64,000 nucleotides of DNA from Thauera propionica (GCF_002245655.1 NZ_NOIH01000006.1:1-64000); one strand, 5' to 3'; positions 12,462 through 21,951 are shown, numbered from the stretch's first letter. Made by a program: numbers and translations. Notes: generated by a model from the sequence alone, not told the origin.

Positions 12462-15365
12462 ATGTTGACCAAGAAAAGCAGCGCCGCCACGGGCAGCGCC
12501 CGTCGCCTGCGGGGTTCCGCGGCGCGTGCCCTCGGCCAGACCATGGACCGCCGCGCCTTCCTGAAGCGCTCCGGCCTGGGCGTTGGCGCCGGGGCCATCG
12601 CGACGCAACTGCCGTACAACCTGATCGGCGCTGCCGAAGCCGCGGCGCCCGGCGTGTCGCGTGGCGAGGGCAAGGCCGATGTGCGCCGCACCGTCTGTAC
12701 GCACTGCTCGGTCGGCTGTGCGACCGACGCCATCGTGCGCAACGGCGTGTGGGTGCATCAGGAGCCGGTGTTCGATTCGCCGATCAATCTCGGCGCGCAC
12801 TGTGCCAAGGGCGCCTCGCTGCGCGAGCACGGCCACGGCGAACACCGCCTGAAGTACCCGATGAAGCTGGTGGACGGCAAGTACCAGAAGATCTCGTGGG
12901 AACAGGCGCTGAACGAAGTCGGCGACCGCCTGCTGAAGATCCGCGAGGAATCCGGCCCCGACGCGGTGTACTGGATCGGTTCGTCGAAGCACAGCAACGA
13001 GCAGGCCTACCTGCTGCGCAAGTTCGTGTCCTTCTGGGGCACCAACAACTGTGACCACCAGGCGCGCATCTGCCACTCCACCACCGTGGCAGGCGTGGCG
13101 AACACCTGGGGTTACGGCGCGATGACGAACTCCTACAACGACATGCAGTTCTCGAAGGCGGCGCTGTACATCGGCTCGAACGCCGCCGAGGCGCATCCGG
13201 TGTCGATGCTGCACATGCTGCATGCCAAGGAAAACGGCTGCAAGATGATCGTCGTCGACCCGCGCTTCACGCGTACGGCGGCAAAGGCCGACCAGTACGT
13301 GCGCATCCGCTCGGGCACCGACATCCCCTTCATCTGGGGCATGCTGTACCACATCTTCAAGAACGGCTGGGAAGACCAGAAGTACATCGACGACCGCGTC
13401 TTCGGCCTGGAGAAGGTCAAGGAAGAGATCATGACCTGGACGCCGGAGCGCGTTCAGGAAGTGACCGGGATCCCCGAGGAGCAGGTGTTCAAGGTCGCGC
13501 AGACACTGGCGATGAACCGGCCCTCGACCGTCGTGTGGTGCATGGGCCAGACCCAGCACACGGTGGGCAACGCCAACGTGCGCGCGATGTGCATCCTGCA
13601 GCTGGTGCTGGGCAACGTCGGCGTGTCGGGCGGCGGCACCAACATCTTCCGCGGCCACGACAACGTGCAGGGCGCGACCGACGTCGGTCCCAACCCGGAT
13701 TCGCTGCCCGGCTACTACGGCCTGGCTGCCGGCTCCTGGAAGCACTGGTGCCGCGTGTGGGGCGTCGACTACGAGTGGGTCAAGAGCCGCTACGCCTCCG
13801 AAGCGCTGATGACCAAGTCGGGCATCACGGTGTCGCGCTGGATCGACGGCGTGACCGAGAACAAGGAGCTGATCGACCAGCCGAGCAACCTGCGCGCTGT
13901 CGTGTACTGGGGCCATGCGCCCAACTCGCAGACCCGCGGCGCCGAGATGGTCGAGGCGATGAAGCAGCTCGACACCCTGGTGGTGATCGACCCCTATCCG
14001 TCGGCGACCGCGTCGATGGCAGCGATGGTGCGCAAGGACGGCGTGTATCTGCTGCCGGCCTGCACCCAGTTCGAGACCACCGGCTCGGCCACGGCGTCGA
14101 ACCGCTCGATCCAGTGGCGCGAGAAGGTCATCGAGCCGCTGTTCGAGTCCAAGCCCGACCACACCATCATGTACGCCTTCGCCAAGAAGTTCGGCTGGGG
14201 CGACGAGCTGGTGAAGAACATCAAGCTCGAGAAGGACGCCCAGGGCTGGGACGAGCCGAACATCGAGGACATCCTGCGCGAGATCAACCGCGGCACCTGG
14301 ACCATCGGCTACAGCGGCCAGTCGCCCGAGCGCCTGAAGCTGCACATGCAGAACATGCACACCTTCGACGTGAAGACGCTGAAGGCGGCCGGTGGCCCGT
14401 GCGACGGCGAGTACTTCGGCCTGCCGTGGCCGTGCTACGGCAACCCCGAGATGAAGCATCCGGGCACGCCCAACCTGTACGACACCTCCAAGCACGTCAT
14501 GGACGGCGGCGGCAACTTCCGCGCTAACTTCGGCGTGGAGAAGGACGGCGTGTCACTGCTCGCGGCCGAAGGCTCGGCCTCGAAGGGCGCTGACCTGCAG
14601 ATGGGCTACCCCGAGTTCGACCACACCCTGCTGAAGAAGCTGGGCTGGTGGGACGAACTGACCGATGCCGAGAAGGCCGAGGCCGAGGGCAAGAACTGGA
14701 AGACCGACCTGTCGGGCGGCATCATCCGCGTGGCGATGAAGAACCACGGCTGCCACCCCTTCGGCAACGCCAGGGCGCGCGCGCTGGTGTGGAACTTCCC
14801 CGACCCGGTGCCGCTGCACCGCGAGCCGATCTACTCGCCGCGTCCGGATCTGGTCGCCAAGTACCCGACCCACGACGACAAGGCCAAGTTCTGGCGCCTG
14901 CCGACCCTCTACAAGTCGCTGCAGGAAAAGGTCAAGGACATCTCCAGGGATTACCCGCTGATCATGACCTCGGGCCGTCTGGTCGAGTACGAAGGTGGTG
15001 GCGAGGAAACCCGCTCCAACCCCTGGCTGGCCGAACTGCAGCAGGAGATGTTCGCCGAGGTGAACCCCAAGGACGCCAACGACGCGGGCTTCCGCAACGG
15101 CGACTACATCTGGGTCGAGTCGCCCACCAAGGCGAAGCTGAAGGTGCGCGCCCAGGTCACGCAGCGCGTGGCGCCGGGCACGGTGTTCCTGCCCTTCCAC
15201 TTCTCCGGCTGGTGGCAGGGCCAGGACATGCTCAAGTACTACCCCGAGGGCGCGGCACCGATCGTGCGCGGCGAGGCGGTCAACACCGCCACGACCTATG
15301 GCTACGACCCGGTGACGATGATGCAGGAAACCAAGACCACCCTGTGCCGCGTGAGCAAAGCGTAA
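12462..15365 (+). CDS. fdhA: Formate dehydrogenase catalytic (alpha) subunit, cysteine type, 967 aa
   Basis: Oxidises formate to CO2 with a Mo/W-bisMGD cofactor. The Tat signal MDRRAFLKRSGLG (twin Arg 30-31) directs export to the periplasm. The [4Fe-4S] ligands are C78, C81, C85 and C113 (CTHCSVGC ... HCAKG). The metal ligand is C203 in ARICHSTTV, followed by the catalytic His204, where E. coli FdnG has selenocysteine; no in-frame TGA is present. The C-terminal molydopterin-dinucleotide domain includes LIMTSGRLVEYEGGGEETRSNPWL and the end VFLPFHFSGWWQGQDMLKYYP. Ribosome-binding site GAGGAGG about 8 bases before ATG. Co-transcribed with the beta, lipoprotein and gamma genes. Confidence 0.95.
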   Translation: MLTKKSSAATGSARRLRGSAARALGQTMDRRAFLKRSGLGVGAGAIATQLPYNLIGAAEAAAPGVSRGEGKADVRRTVCTHCSVGCATDAIVRNGVWVHQEPVFDSPINLGAHCAKGASLREHGHGEHRLKYPMKLVDGKYQKISWEQALNEVGDRLLKIREESGPDAVYWIGSSKHSNEQAYLLRKFVSFWGTNNCDHQARICHSTTVAGVANTWGYGAMTNSYNDMQFSKAALYIGSNAAEAHPVSMLHMLHAKENGCKMIVVDPRFTRTAAKADQYVRIRSGTDIPFIWGMLYHIFKNGWEDQKYIDDRVFGLEKVKEEIMTWTPERVQEVTGIPEEQVFKVAQTLAMNRPSTVVWCMGQTQHTVGNANVRAMCILQLVLGNVGVSGGGTNIFRGHDNVQGATDVGPNPDSLPGYYGLAAGSWKHWCRVWGVDYEWVKSRYASEALMTKSGITVSRWIDGVTENKELIDQPSNLRAVVYWGHAPNSQTRGAEMVEAMKQLDTLVVIDPYPSATASMAAMVRKDGVYLLPACTQFETTGSATASNRSIQWREKVIEPLFESKPDHTIMYAFAKKFGWGDELVKNIKLEKDAQGWDEPNIEDILREINRGTWTIGYSGQSPERLKLHMQNMHTFDVKTLKAAGGPCDGEYFGLPWPCYGNPEMKHPGTPNLYDTSKHVMDGGGNFRANFGVEKDGVSLLAAEGSASKGADLQMGYPEFDHTLLKKLGWWDELTDAEKAEAEGKNWKTDLSGGIIRVAMKNHGCHPFGNARARALVWNFPDPVPLHREPIYSPRPDLVAKYPTHDDKAKFWRLPTLYKSLQEKVKDISRDYPLIMTSGRLVEYEGGGEETRSNPWLAELQQEMFAEVNPKDANDAGFRNGDYIWVESPTKAKLKVRAQVTQRVAPGTVFLPFHFSGWWQGQDMLKYYPEGAAPIVRGEAVNTATTYGYDPVTMMQETKTTLCRVSKA

Positions 15366-15383
15366 GGGCGAGGAGAAGAAAAG

Positions 15384-16016
15384 ATGGGACGCATGAAATT
15401 TCTCTGTGACGCCGAGCGCTGCATCGAATGCAACGGCTGCGTCACCGCGTGCAAGAACGAGCACGAGGTGCCCTGGGGCGTTAACCGCCGCCGGGTGGTG
15501 ACCATGAACGACGGCGTGCCGGGCGAGCGCTCGATCTCGGTCGCGTGCATGCACTGTTCGGATGCGCCGTGCATGGCGGTGTGCCCGACGAACTGCTTCT
15601 ACAAGACCGAAGAAGGCGTGGTGCTGCACGACAAGGACCAGTGCATCGGCTGCGGCTACTGCTTCTACGCCTGTCCGTTCGGTGCGCCGCAGTTCCCGAA
15701 CGGCCCGGCGGCCTTCGGTGCGCGCGGCAAGATGGACAAGTGCACCTTCTGTGCGGGCGGTCCGGAAGAGACCGGCTCGCAGGCCGAGTACGAGAAGTAC
15801 GGCTCCAACCGCCTGGCCCAGGGCAAGCTGCCGCTGTGTGCCGAGATGTGCTCGACCAAGGCGCTGCTGGCAGGCGACGCCAACGTGGTGGCCGACATCT
15901 TCCGCGAGCGCGTGCTGCGCCGTGGTGGCGGAACCGATGCCTGGGGCTGGCAGACCGCCTATGGCGGCGGCGAGCAGAAGCGCGAACAGAAACGCGAGCG
16001 GGAGGGCCAGAAATGA
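15384..16016 (+). CDS. fdhB: Formate dehydrogenase beta (iron-sulfur) subunit, 210 aa
   Basis: Electron-transfer subunit with four [4Fe-4S] sets: CIECNGCVTAC near residue 13, CMHCSDAPCMAVCP near 54, CIGCGYCFYACP near 82, and KCTFC with LCAEMC near 112-147. It passes electrons from the catalytic subunit to cytochrome b. It lacks the C-terminal membrane anchor found in E. coli FdnH and ends in a charged tail (EQKREQKREREGQK). No signal peptide of its own, so it would be exported bound to the alpha subunit. Ribosome-binding site GAGGAGAAG before ATG; the stop overlaps the next start. Confidence 0.95.
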   Translation: MGRMKFLCDAERCIECNGCVTACKNEHEVPWGVNRRRVVTMNDGVPGERSISVACMHCSDAPCMAVCPTNCFYKTEEGVVLHDKDQCIGCGYCFYACPFGAPQFPNGPAAFGARGKMDKCTFCAGGPEETGSQAEYEKYGSNRLAQGKLPLCAEMCSTKALLAGDANVVADIFRERVLRRGGGTDAWGWQTAYGGGEQKREQKREREGQK

Positions 16017-16249
16017 GCATGCCGACCATGAAGCTGTTGCGTACCGCCGCGCTCGGCGGCGTCCTGGCGCTGGGCCTGTCGGCCTGCGGCGAGACTTCGC
16101 AGGTGCCGGTGTACAAGGACGGCAAGTACTCCGGCAAGGCCGACACCCGGCCGTGGGAGAGCGCCGAGTTCAAGGGTGACAAGGCTGCCTGGGAGGCTGC
16201 GCTGAAGAATCGTGCGCGCGGCCAGAACGAGTACAACCGCGGCGATTGA
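16013..16249 (+). CDS. Small predicted lipoprotein in the formate dehydrogenase operon, 78 aa
   Basis: Begins at ATG overlapping the fdhB stop (ATGA). The signal peptide is MKLLRTAALGGVLALGLSAC, with lipobox LSAC (Cys25), so the mature protein would be a lipid-anchored peptide of about 54 residues. The mature part reads VPVYKDGKYSGKADTRPWESAEFKGDKAAWEAALKNRARGQNEYNRGD, which I do not assign to a family. Its position between the beta and gamma genes, in a run of overlapping genes, suggests a periplasmic accessory role for the dehydrogenase complex. Confidence 0.75.
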   Translation: MSMPTMKLLRTAALGGVLALGLSACGETSQVPVYKDGKYSGKADTRPWESAEFKGDKAAWEAALKNRARGQNEYNRGD

Positions 16250-16259
16250 GGAGAGCACC

Positions 16260-17282
16260 ATGAAGGCATTCTTCATGCGACGGCCGGGCGGTGCGCTGCT
16301 CGCCGTGCTGCTGCTCGTGCTGACGCTGTTTGCATCGGCGCCGCCGGTGCGGGCGGCCGATCACGCGCACACCGGCAGCACGGCCGCCGATCAGGCCGAG
16401 CGGCAGCAGGAGCGTCCCGGCAACAACGCGCCGGTATGGCGCGCGGTGCGTTCGGGCGAAGCGCACTTCACCACCGTGCGCGGCCCCGAGGCCGGCGTGC
16501 TGATCCAGGCCGAAGGCAACTCGTGGCGCCATCTGCGCAACGGTCCCATCACCGTGTACGGCGGCGCGCTGCTCATCGCCATGGCCTCGGCCATTGCGCT
16601 GTTCTGGCTGGTCAAGGGCACGATGAAGCTGCACGGCGCGCGCACCGGCCGCACGATGAAGCGCTTCTCCGGCTTCGAGCGTTTCGTGCACTGGGGTACG
16701 GCCCTCAGCTTTCTGCTGCTGGCGGTCACCGGGGTGGCGATCCTGTTCGGCAAGCATGTGCTGGCGCCGATCTTGGGTTCGGACTTCCTCGCCTTGTTGC
16801 TGACCGCGGGCAAGCTGATCCACAACTACGTGGGGCCGGTGTTCGGCGTGTTCCTGCTGCTGATGATCCTGACTTTCCTGCGCGACAACGTGTGGCAGGC
16901 CTGCGACGCGATCTGGATCCGCCGTGCCGGCGGACTGCTCGACGGCAACCACGTGCCTTCAAGCCGCTTCAACTTCGGCGAGAAGACCTGGTTCTGGTTG
17001 GGCGTGACCTTCCTCGGGCTGGCGGTCGCGATCTCCGGGTTGGTGATGGACTTTCCGAACTACGGCTGGACGCGCGGCGAGATGCAGATCGCCAACATCG
17101 TGCATGCGGTCGGTGCCATCGTGCTGCTGGCCCTGTCCTTCGGTCACATCTACATGGGAACGGTCGGTGTGGAAGGCGCCTACGAGTCGATGAAGACCGG
17201 CTACGTGGACGAGACCTGGGCCAAGGAGCACCACGCGATCTGGTATGAGGACGTCAAGGCGGGCAAGTCCGGCCATCCCTGA
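16260..17282 (+). CDS. fdhC: Formate dehydrogenase gamma subunit, cytochrome b556, 340 aa
   Basis: Membrane cytochrome b that anchors the complex and reduces the quinone pool. A cleavable N-terminal signal (residues 1-32) is followed by a periplasmic segment of about 75 residues and four membrane helices starting near 100, 145, 195 and 245-285. Candidate haem ligands are the His residues in RFVHWGTALSF, KLIHNYVGPVFG and LSFGHIYMGTVG. Length is greater than E. coli FdnI because of the extra N-terminal periplasmic part. ATG at 16260 with GAGGAGAG upstream. Followed by two hairpins, the second a clear terminator. Confidence 0.93.
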   Translation: MKAFFMRRPGGALLAVLLLVLTLFASAPPVRAADHAHTGSTAADQAERQQERPGNNAPVWRAVRSGEAHFTTVRGPEAGVLIQAEGNSWRHLRNGPITVYGGALLIAMASAIALFWLVKGTMKLHGARTGRTMKRFSGFERFVHWGTALSFLLLAVTGVAILFGKHVLAPILGSDFLALLLTAGKLIHNYVGPVFGVFLLLMILTFLRDNVWQACDAIWIRRAGGLLDGNHVPSSRFNFGEKTWFWLGVTFLGLAVAISGLVMDFPNYGWTRGEMQIANIVHAVGAIVLLALSFGHIYMGTVGVEGAYESMKTGYVDETWAKEHHAIWYEDVKAGKSGHP

Positions 17283-17307
17283 GCAGTCACGACCAAAGCA
17301 CTTTTCC

Positions 17308-17341
17308 GGTTCGGGCACCTCCCTCCCTCATCGCCCGAACC
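17308..17341 (+). other. Hairpin downstream of fdhC
   Basis: GGTTCGGGC and GCCCGAACC form a 9-bp stem around a pyrimidine-rich loop. It lies directly before the U-rich terminator and probably protects or helps terminate the fdh transcript. Confidence 0.6.
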
Positions 17342-17345
17342 TTTC

Positions 17346-17385
17346 AACCCCGTCCTGCCCCGGTGGCGGACGGGGTTCTTTATTT
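17346..17385 (+). terminator. Rho-independent terminator of the fdh operon
   Basis: AACCCCGTC pairs with GACGGGGTT across a 14-base loop, followed by CTTTATTT. It separates the fdh operon from the convergent GGDEF/EAL gene. Confidence 0.85.
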
Positions 17386-17413
17386 CCAGGCGTCGGCTGT
17401 GCCCCATGGGCCT

Positions 17414-20281
17414 TCAGTGCAGTGTTCCCGAAATCAGGTGGATCGAGCGGGGGACATGTGGCGGCGGTGCCTTGAGCCACTCCCGCACCTCGGCCGCGGG
17501 CAGGGGTTGCGAGAACAGGTAGCCCTGGGCGGCGTCGCACCCCTGGCCGGCAAGGAAGCGCAGCTGGGCCTGTGTTTCCACGCCTTCGGCGACCACGCTC
17601 ATGCCCAGTCCGTGGGCTAGGGCGATGGTGCCGCGCACGATCGCCGCGTCGTCGCCTTCGCGGCCGACATCGCCGACGAAGCTGCGGTCGATCTTCAGTT
17701 CCGAGATCGGAAAGCGCTTCAGCAGCGAGAGCGAGGAGTAGCCGGTGCCGAAATCGTCCACCGACAGTCCGACACCCAGAGCGTCGATGCTGTGGAGCAG
17801 TTCAGCGGCGCGCTCGGCGCTGTGCATGGCCGTGGATTCCGTCACCTCGACCTTCAGCAGGCCAGGCTCGAGGCCGGTGTCGGCCAGTCCGTGGCGAATC
17901 GTGTCCACGATGCGCATGTCCGAACACTGGCGCGCGGACACGTTGACCGAGAGAGGGACGGGGGGCAAACCCTCAGCGCGCCAGCGGGCGCCCTGTTGCA
18001 AGGCCTCGCCGATTGCCCAGTCACCGATGCTGCAGATGAGGCCGGATTCCTCGGCAGCCGGGATGAAGGCGTCCGGCCTGACCAATCCGCCGTCCGGCCT
18101 GCGCCAGCGGATGAGGGATTCGAGTCCGACCAGCCGGCTCGTCGCGATGTCGATCTGGGGCTGGTAGAACAGCTCGAACTCCCGGTTCGCCAGCGCGTGG
18201 TGCAGTGCCGCCTCCAGGCTCAGGCGTTCGCGCGACCAGGTGTTCATTTCGGGCGAGTAGAAGGCGTAGCGGTGGCCGCCCTCGATCTTGCCGCGGTACA
18301 TCGCCTTGTCGGCCATCGACAGCAGGGTCGCGGCATCCTTGCTGTCCTTGGGGCCGATGCTGATGCCGACGCTGCACGAGAGCACGAGGTCGGTGCCGCT
18401 CTCGGTACGCAGGTCACGCTCGAGCAGCCCGAGCAGCTTGTCCGCCACCGCAACTACTGCATGGGTGTCGGTGATGTTGTCGAGCAGGATGATGAACTCG
18501 TCGCCTCCCCAACGGGCGACGGTGTCGCCGGCACGGACCGAGCTCTGCAGGCGCTCGGCCGCGACGCGCAGGACATGGTCGCCAGCGCTGTGACCGAGGC
18601 TGTCGTTGATGCGCTTGAAGCGGTCGAGGTCGACGAACAGCAGGGCAAGCAGTGAGCCGCGCCGCTCCGCGTTTGCCAGTGCCTGGTGCAGGCGGTCGAG
18701 CAGGAGGGCGCGGTTGGGCAGGCCGGTGAGCGGGTCATGGGTGGCTTCATGCTGCAACCGGGCGGTCATCGCGAGCGTGTCGGTGACGTCGGTGAGGGCC
18801 AGCACCGCGCCGTCGCCGGTGCCCCCGACAGGCGTGGCCGTCAGGCGCAGCATGTGGGCTTCGCCGTCCGGGGTCGTCCAGCGGATCGGGTCGGGCACGC
18901 GGATCGTCCGGCGTGTCTTCAGGCAGGCAAGCACGGCTTCGATGGCCCACCCTGCCTGTTCGGTATGGTTGCGCACCAGGGCGTCGATCGACTGTCCGCG
19001 CGCGCCGCTGCGGCTGAGGCCGCTCAGCTGCTCGGCGACAGGATTGGTCAGCGTGATGCGGGCGCTGGCGTCGAGCGTGATGACGGCATCAGCGATGGAC
19101 CGCAGCGTGGCGTCGGCGTCGTTGAGCGCGAGGTTCAGCGAGCCGCGCGTGCGTACCAGATGCAGCGCAAACCACAGGATGCTGCCGAGGATCAGGCCGA
19201 CGAGCGCCGTCATCGGCGGAATCCAGAGCTGCAGCGTATTCAAGGCGAGGCCACTTCCCAGCGGCGGCGCCACGAGCAGCCCGGCAAAGGCCAGCGTCGC
19301 CGGAACCCGTCCGAAGAGCGTTGCGGGCAGAACGAGGAAGGCGAGGCTCAGGACCACGGTCCACACAGGGTCTGCGCTGCGATAGACGAGGCCGCTGCGC
19401 AAGGCCTCGAAAGCGCGGGCGTGGAACTCGACCGCCGCCATCCGTCCGCCCTGGGCGCCGGCCGGGGTTGCCAATGCGGCGTCGATGCCGCTCGCCGTGG
19501 CGCCGATGAACACCGTCTTGCCCTGAAGCTGGCGGAGCAGTTCCGGGCGGGACGGCACGTCAAAATAGGACAGGTAGGCGGGGGCGCCGCGTCCGTCAGG
19601 ATAGGGCAGAAGGATCTCGCCCCGGCGCATCCATGACGTCCGGCTCGTGACCGGCCGTATCCACGTGTCGGCGCCGACACGCTGGGCCGCGCCGCCGTCG
19701 GAGGCGCGGCTCGCCTGCTTGAGCGTGGCCAGTGCGAGCGCATCCCAGTGCGGCGAGCCGCTGCCCGCTTGGGCGAAAGTGCGACGCGACAGGCCGTCGG
19801 CGTCGAGCTCGACATCGACATGACCGTAGGCCGCCGCGCCTTCTCCGAGTTTCGCGGTCGCCAGCAGTTCGATGACCCCTTCGCCTCCCGAGCCCGCCCG
19901 CGGTGCGACCGGCAGTACGACGCGTCCGGAGGCGGCGATCGATGCTGCGAGCCGGGTATCGTCAGGGCCCGGCTCGCTGAACAGGATGGAAACACCGATC
20001 GCCGCCACGCCCGCGGCGTCGAGGCGGTCGATCATCTCGGCATGGACGGCACGGCTCCACGGCCATTGCCCGAGCGCATCGAGCGTGTCGTCGTCGATGG
20101 CGACGATCACCGATGCGGGCGTCAACGCCGGGCCGCGGAAAACCGGCTCGATGGCGTCGTAGGCCAACAGGTCGAGCCGGTGCAGCGGCGACCAGACGCC
20201 GAGGCCGGTGATGCAGGCGAACAGCGCCGCGACCAGCCAGACGCCGTAGCGCTCGAGGATGGGGCCGTGTCGCCGGGGCAT
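17414..20281 (-). CDS. CHASE2-PAS-GGDEF-EAL cyclic-di-GMP protein, 955 aa
   Basis: Membrane signalling protein. An N-terminal helix (residues about 12-35) is followed by a periplasmic CHASE2 domain (DLLAYDAIEPVFRGP ... VIVAIDDDTLDALGQWPWSR), then three membrane helices (about 315-390), PAS, GGDEF and EAL. The cyclase site is RWGGDEF, with an intact inhibitory I-site RAGD five residues before it. The phosphodiesterase signature is LESLIRW (Ser for Ala in EAL); downstream acidic and Asn residues are kept (SVNVSARQ, VEVTES, DDFGTGYSSL, KIDRSFV, VVAEGVET), so both activities are possible. ATG 20281 shares a base with the FecR stop (TGATG), so translation is probably coupled. Confidence 0.92.
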   Translation of the reverse strand: MPRRHGPILERYGVWLVAALFACITGLGVWSPLHRLDLLAYDAIEPVFRGPALTPASVIVAIDDDTLDALGQWPWSRAVHAEMIDRLDAAGVAAIGVSILFSEPGPDDTRLAASIAASGRVVLPVAPRAGSGGEGVIELLATAKLGEGAAAYGHVDVELDADGLSRRTFAQAGSGSPHWDALALATLKQASRASDGGAAQRVGADTWIRPVTSRTSWMRRGEILLPYPDGRGAPAYLSYFDVPSRPELLRQLQGKTVFIGATASGIDAALATPAGAQGGRMAAVEFHARAFEALRSGLVYRSADPVWTVVLSLAFLVLPATLFGRVPATLAFAGLLVAPPLGSGLALNTLQLWIPPMTALVGLILGSILWFALHLVRTRGSLNLALNDADATLRSIADAVITLDASARITLTNPVAEQLSGLSRSGARGQSIDALVRNHTEQAGWAIEAVLACLKTRRTIRVPDPIRWTTPDGEAHMLRLTATPVGGTGDGAVLALTDVTDTLAMTARLQHEATHDPLTGLPNRALLLDRLHQALANAERRGSLLALLFVDLDRFKRINDSLGHSAGDHVLRVAAERLQSSVRAGDTVARWGGDEFIILLDNITDTHAVVAVADKLLGLLERDLRTESGTDLVLSCSVGISIGPKDSKDAATLLSMADKAMYRGKIEGGHRYAFYSPEMNTWSRERLSLEAALHHALANREFELFYQPQIDIATSRLVGLESLIRWRRPDGGLVRPDAFIPAAEESGLICSIGDWAIGEALQQGARWRAEGLPPVPLSVNVSARQCSDMRIVDTIRHGLADTGLEPGLLKVEVTESTAMHSAERAAELLHSIDALGVGLSVDDFGTGYSSLSLLKRFPISELKIDRSFVGDVGREGDDAAIVRGTIALAHGLGMSVVAEGVETQAQLRFLAGQGCDAAQGYLFSQPLPAAEVREWLKAPPPHVPRSIHLISGTLH

Positions 20282-21951
20282 CACAGTGCAAGCAGGATGG
20301 GCAGCAGGATCCACAGGGCACGCCAGTGGTCATGCGGGATCTCGATCAGCTGCGGCTTGCTCCAGGGACCGGGCTGGACGCCGCCTTCGAGCGTGCGGAT
20401 GCGGACATGCCAGGTGCCGGGCTCGGGGCGCGGGGCCTGCAGTTCCGCAAGGTTCGTGTCGAAGCTGTGCTCGGGAGCGGCAAAATCGGCACCTCGGCTG
20501 AGCTGGACCTGATAACTGTCGCCTTGGTTGCCTTCGCGCCAGCGCAGTCGCAGCGTTTCGTCTCCGATCTCCGGCGGCTCGGCCGTGGGGCCGGGCGGGG
20601 GGCGGCGGAAGCGCTGGATGTCGGAATACGGCCCCCGGCCCTCGTCCGTGCTGACCGCGACGCGCCAGAAGTAGTCGCCGGGCGGGAGCTCGTCGTCGAC
20701 CACGAGGCTGGTCGAGCTCAAGTCGTCCTGCCGCAGGATCTGGTTCTGGAATCCTGCATCGCCGGCGAGCTCGAAATGATAGGCATGCGCGTCCGGAGTC
20801 TGCGCCCAGGCAAAGGCGATCCGCTCGTCGATGGCGGCAGTCTCGTGCGCCGGACTCATCGGGAACGGCGGCTCGGGTCGGGCGTCGATCTCGATCTCGC
20901 GTACGGCATCGAGTCCGCCGAGGCCCTGCGTGCCGATGGCACGCACTTTGAGCTGGTAGCGGCCATCGGGCAGGTCGGCGTTGCCGACGACTTCGGCCGT
21001 GTTCGACTGGCGGTCCGAGGCCAGCACGCCCGGGCGGTCGCGCGGTGCGAACCGGCTGCGGTAGGCCGCAGCGCCTTCGACTGCTTCGATGGGCAGGCGG
21101 ACGGGCAGTCGCTCGATGCGTTCGGGCAGTCGCTCGATGCGTTCGGGCAGGGCGTCGAGCGCGGGGGCAGGCAGCAGCGGCAGGGGGCGTCCCGGGCGCT
21201 CGTCGCGCGCTGTCGCGATGCCGGTGCCTGCTTGCAGGCGGGCTTCGCCGCGCTGGTTGCGCACTGCGACCTCGCCGCTCAGCGTTTCGGCGCGCATGCG
21301 ATCGGCGTCGAGCGCGATGCGGAAATCGGTACCGCGTACCGCCGCGACTGCCGCGGGGGTCTCGATCTGGAAGCGTCGGCCGCCGATCGTCGATGGCGTG
21401 ACGACGTTCTCGACCTGGCCGCGCAACAGGTCGAGATGCACCTGCTGTGCGCCCGAGGCCTTCAGGCGCGTCGTGGTGCGAATGCGCAGCTCCGATCCGC
21501 CGCCGATCAGGCTGCGGCTGCCGTCGGCAAACTCGAGCGTCAGGCTGCCATTGGCGTCGGTGCGGATCAGCGCATCGGGGCCGAGTGCCATGCCGGACCG
21601 AACGGGTTCGAGGCCGTTGCCGATGTCGCAGGCGACGTCGCCATTTACATCGACGACATGTGCGAGCACGGTCTCGCCCCGCATCCATGCGTGCGGGATG
21701 CGTATGCGCGTGCCGGTCGGGATCGAGTTGGGCTCGGTGATGCCGTTGTAGTGCTGGATGCGCGGCCAGTAGTCGATGCTCTTCAGGTAGCGCTGGGTGA
21801 GGTTCCACGGGTTGTCACCGGGCTTCGCCACGTAGATGAAGTCCTGTGCCGCTGCGGCGGGTGCGGTCCCGAGCAGTGCGGCGAGGATCAGCGCAAGCGT
21901 CCGGGCCCGGCGGCGAATCGGGCGATTCGGCAAGGCGAGAAGGTTCATCAT
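20281..21951 (-). CDS. LysM-FecR domain exported protein, 556 aa
   Basis: Signal peptide (residues 1-34, ending AAAAQ), then a LysM peptidoglycan-binding domain (FIYVAKPGDNPWNLTQRYLKS through TGTRIRIP). A FecR domain follows (GDVACDIGNGLEPVRSGMAL ... FADGSRSLIGGGSELRIR ... FQIETPAAVAAVRGTDFRI). The C-terminal half holds fibronectin-like repeats (PPFPMSPAHETAAIDERIAFAW ... FEL) and a final hydrophobic anchor (LWILLPILLAL). GGAGGA precedes the ATG pair at 21951. A 21-bp tandem duplication (21103-21144) encodes the repeat LPERIER. Coupled to the CHASE2 gene, it probably conveys an envelope signal to the c-di-GMP protein; inference. Confidence 0.85.
   Translation of the reverse strand: MMNLLALPNRPIRRRARTLALILAALLGTAPAAAAQDFIYVAKPGDNPWNLTQRYLKSIDYWPRIQHYNGITEPNSIPTGTRIRIPHAWMRGETVLAHVVDVNGDVACDIGNGLEPVRSGMALGPDALIRTDANGSLTLEFADGSRSLIGGGSELRIRTTTRLKASGAQQVHLDLLRGQVENVVTPSTIGGRRFQIETPAAVAAVRGTDFRIALDADRMRAETLSGEVAVRNQRGEARLQAGTGIATARDERPGRPLPLLPAPALDALPERIERLPERIERLPVRLPIEAVEGAAAYRSRFAPRDRPGVLASDRQSNTAEVVGNADLPDGRYQLKVRAIGTQGLGGLDAVREIEIDARPEPPFPMSPAHETAAIDERIAFAWAQTPDAHAYHFELAGDAGFQNQILRQDDLSSTSLVVDDELPPGDYFWRVAVSTDEGRGPYSDIQRFRRPPPGPTAEPPEIGDETLRLRWREGNQGDSYQVQLSRGADFAAPEHSFDTNLAELQAPRPEPGTWHVRIRTLEGGVQPGPWSKPQLIEIPHDHWRALWILLPILLAL

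Noticed and set aside
13068-13074. Possible selenocysteine site in fdhA
   Set aside because: The position homologous to selenocysteine is coded by a normal Cys codon (residue 203), and there is no in-frame TGA.
12414-14495. Minus-strand open frame of 693 codons opposite fdhA
   Set aside because: Shadow of the catalytic subunit gene with no motif of its own.
21103-21144. 21-bp tandem repeat
   Set aside because: Lies inside the FecR gene in frame and only duplicates seven codons (LPERIER-type); not a separate element.
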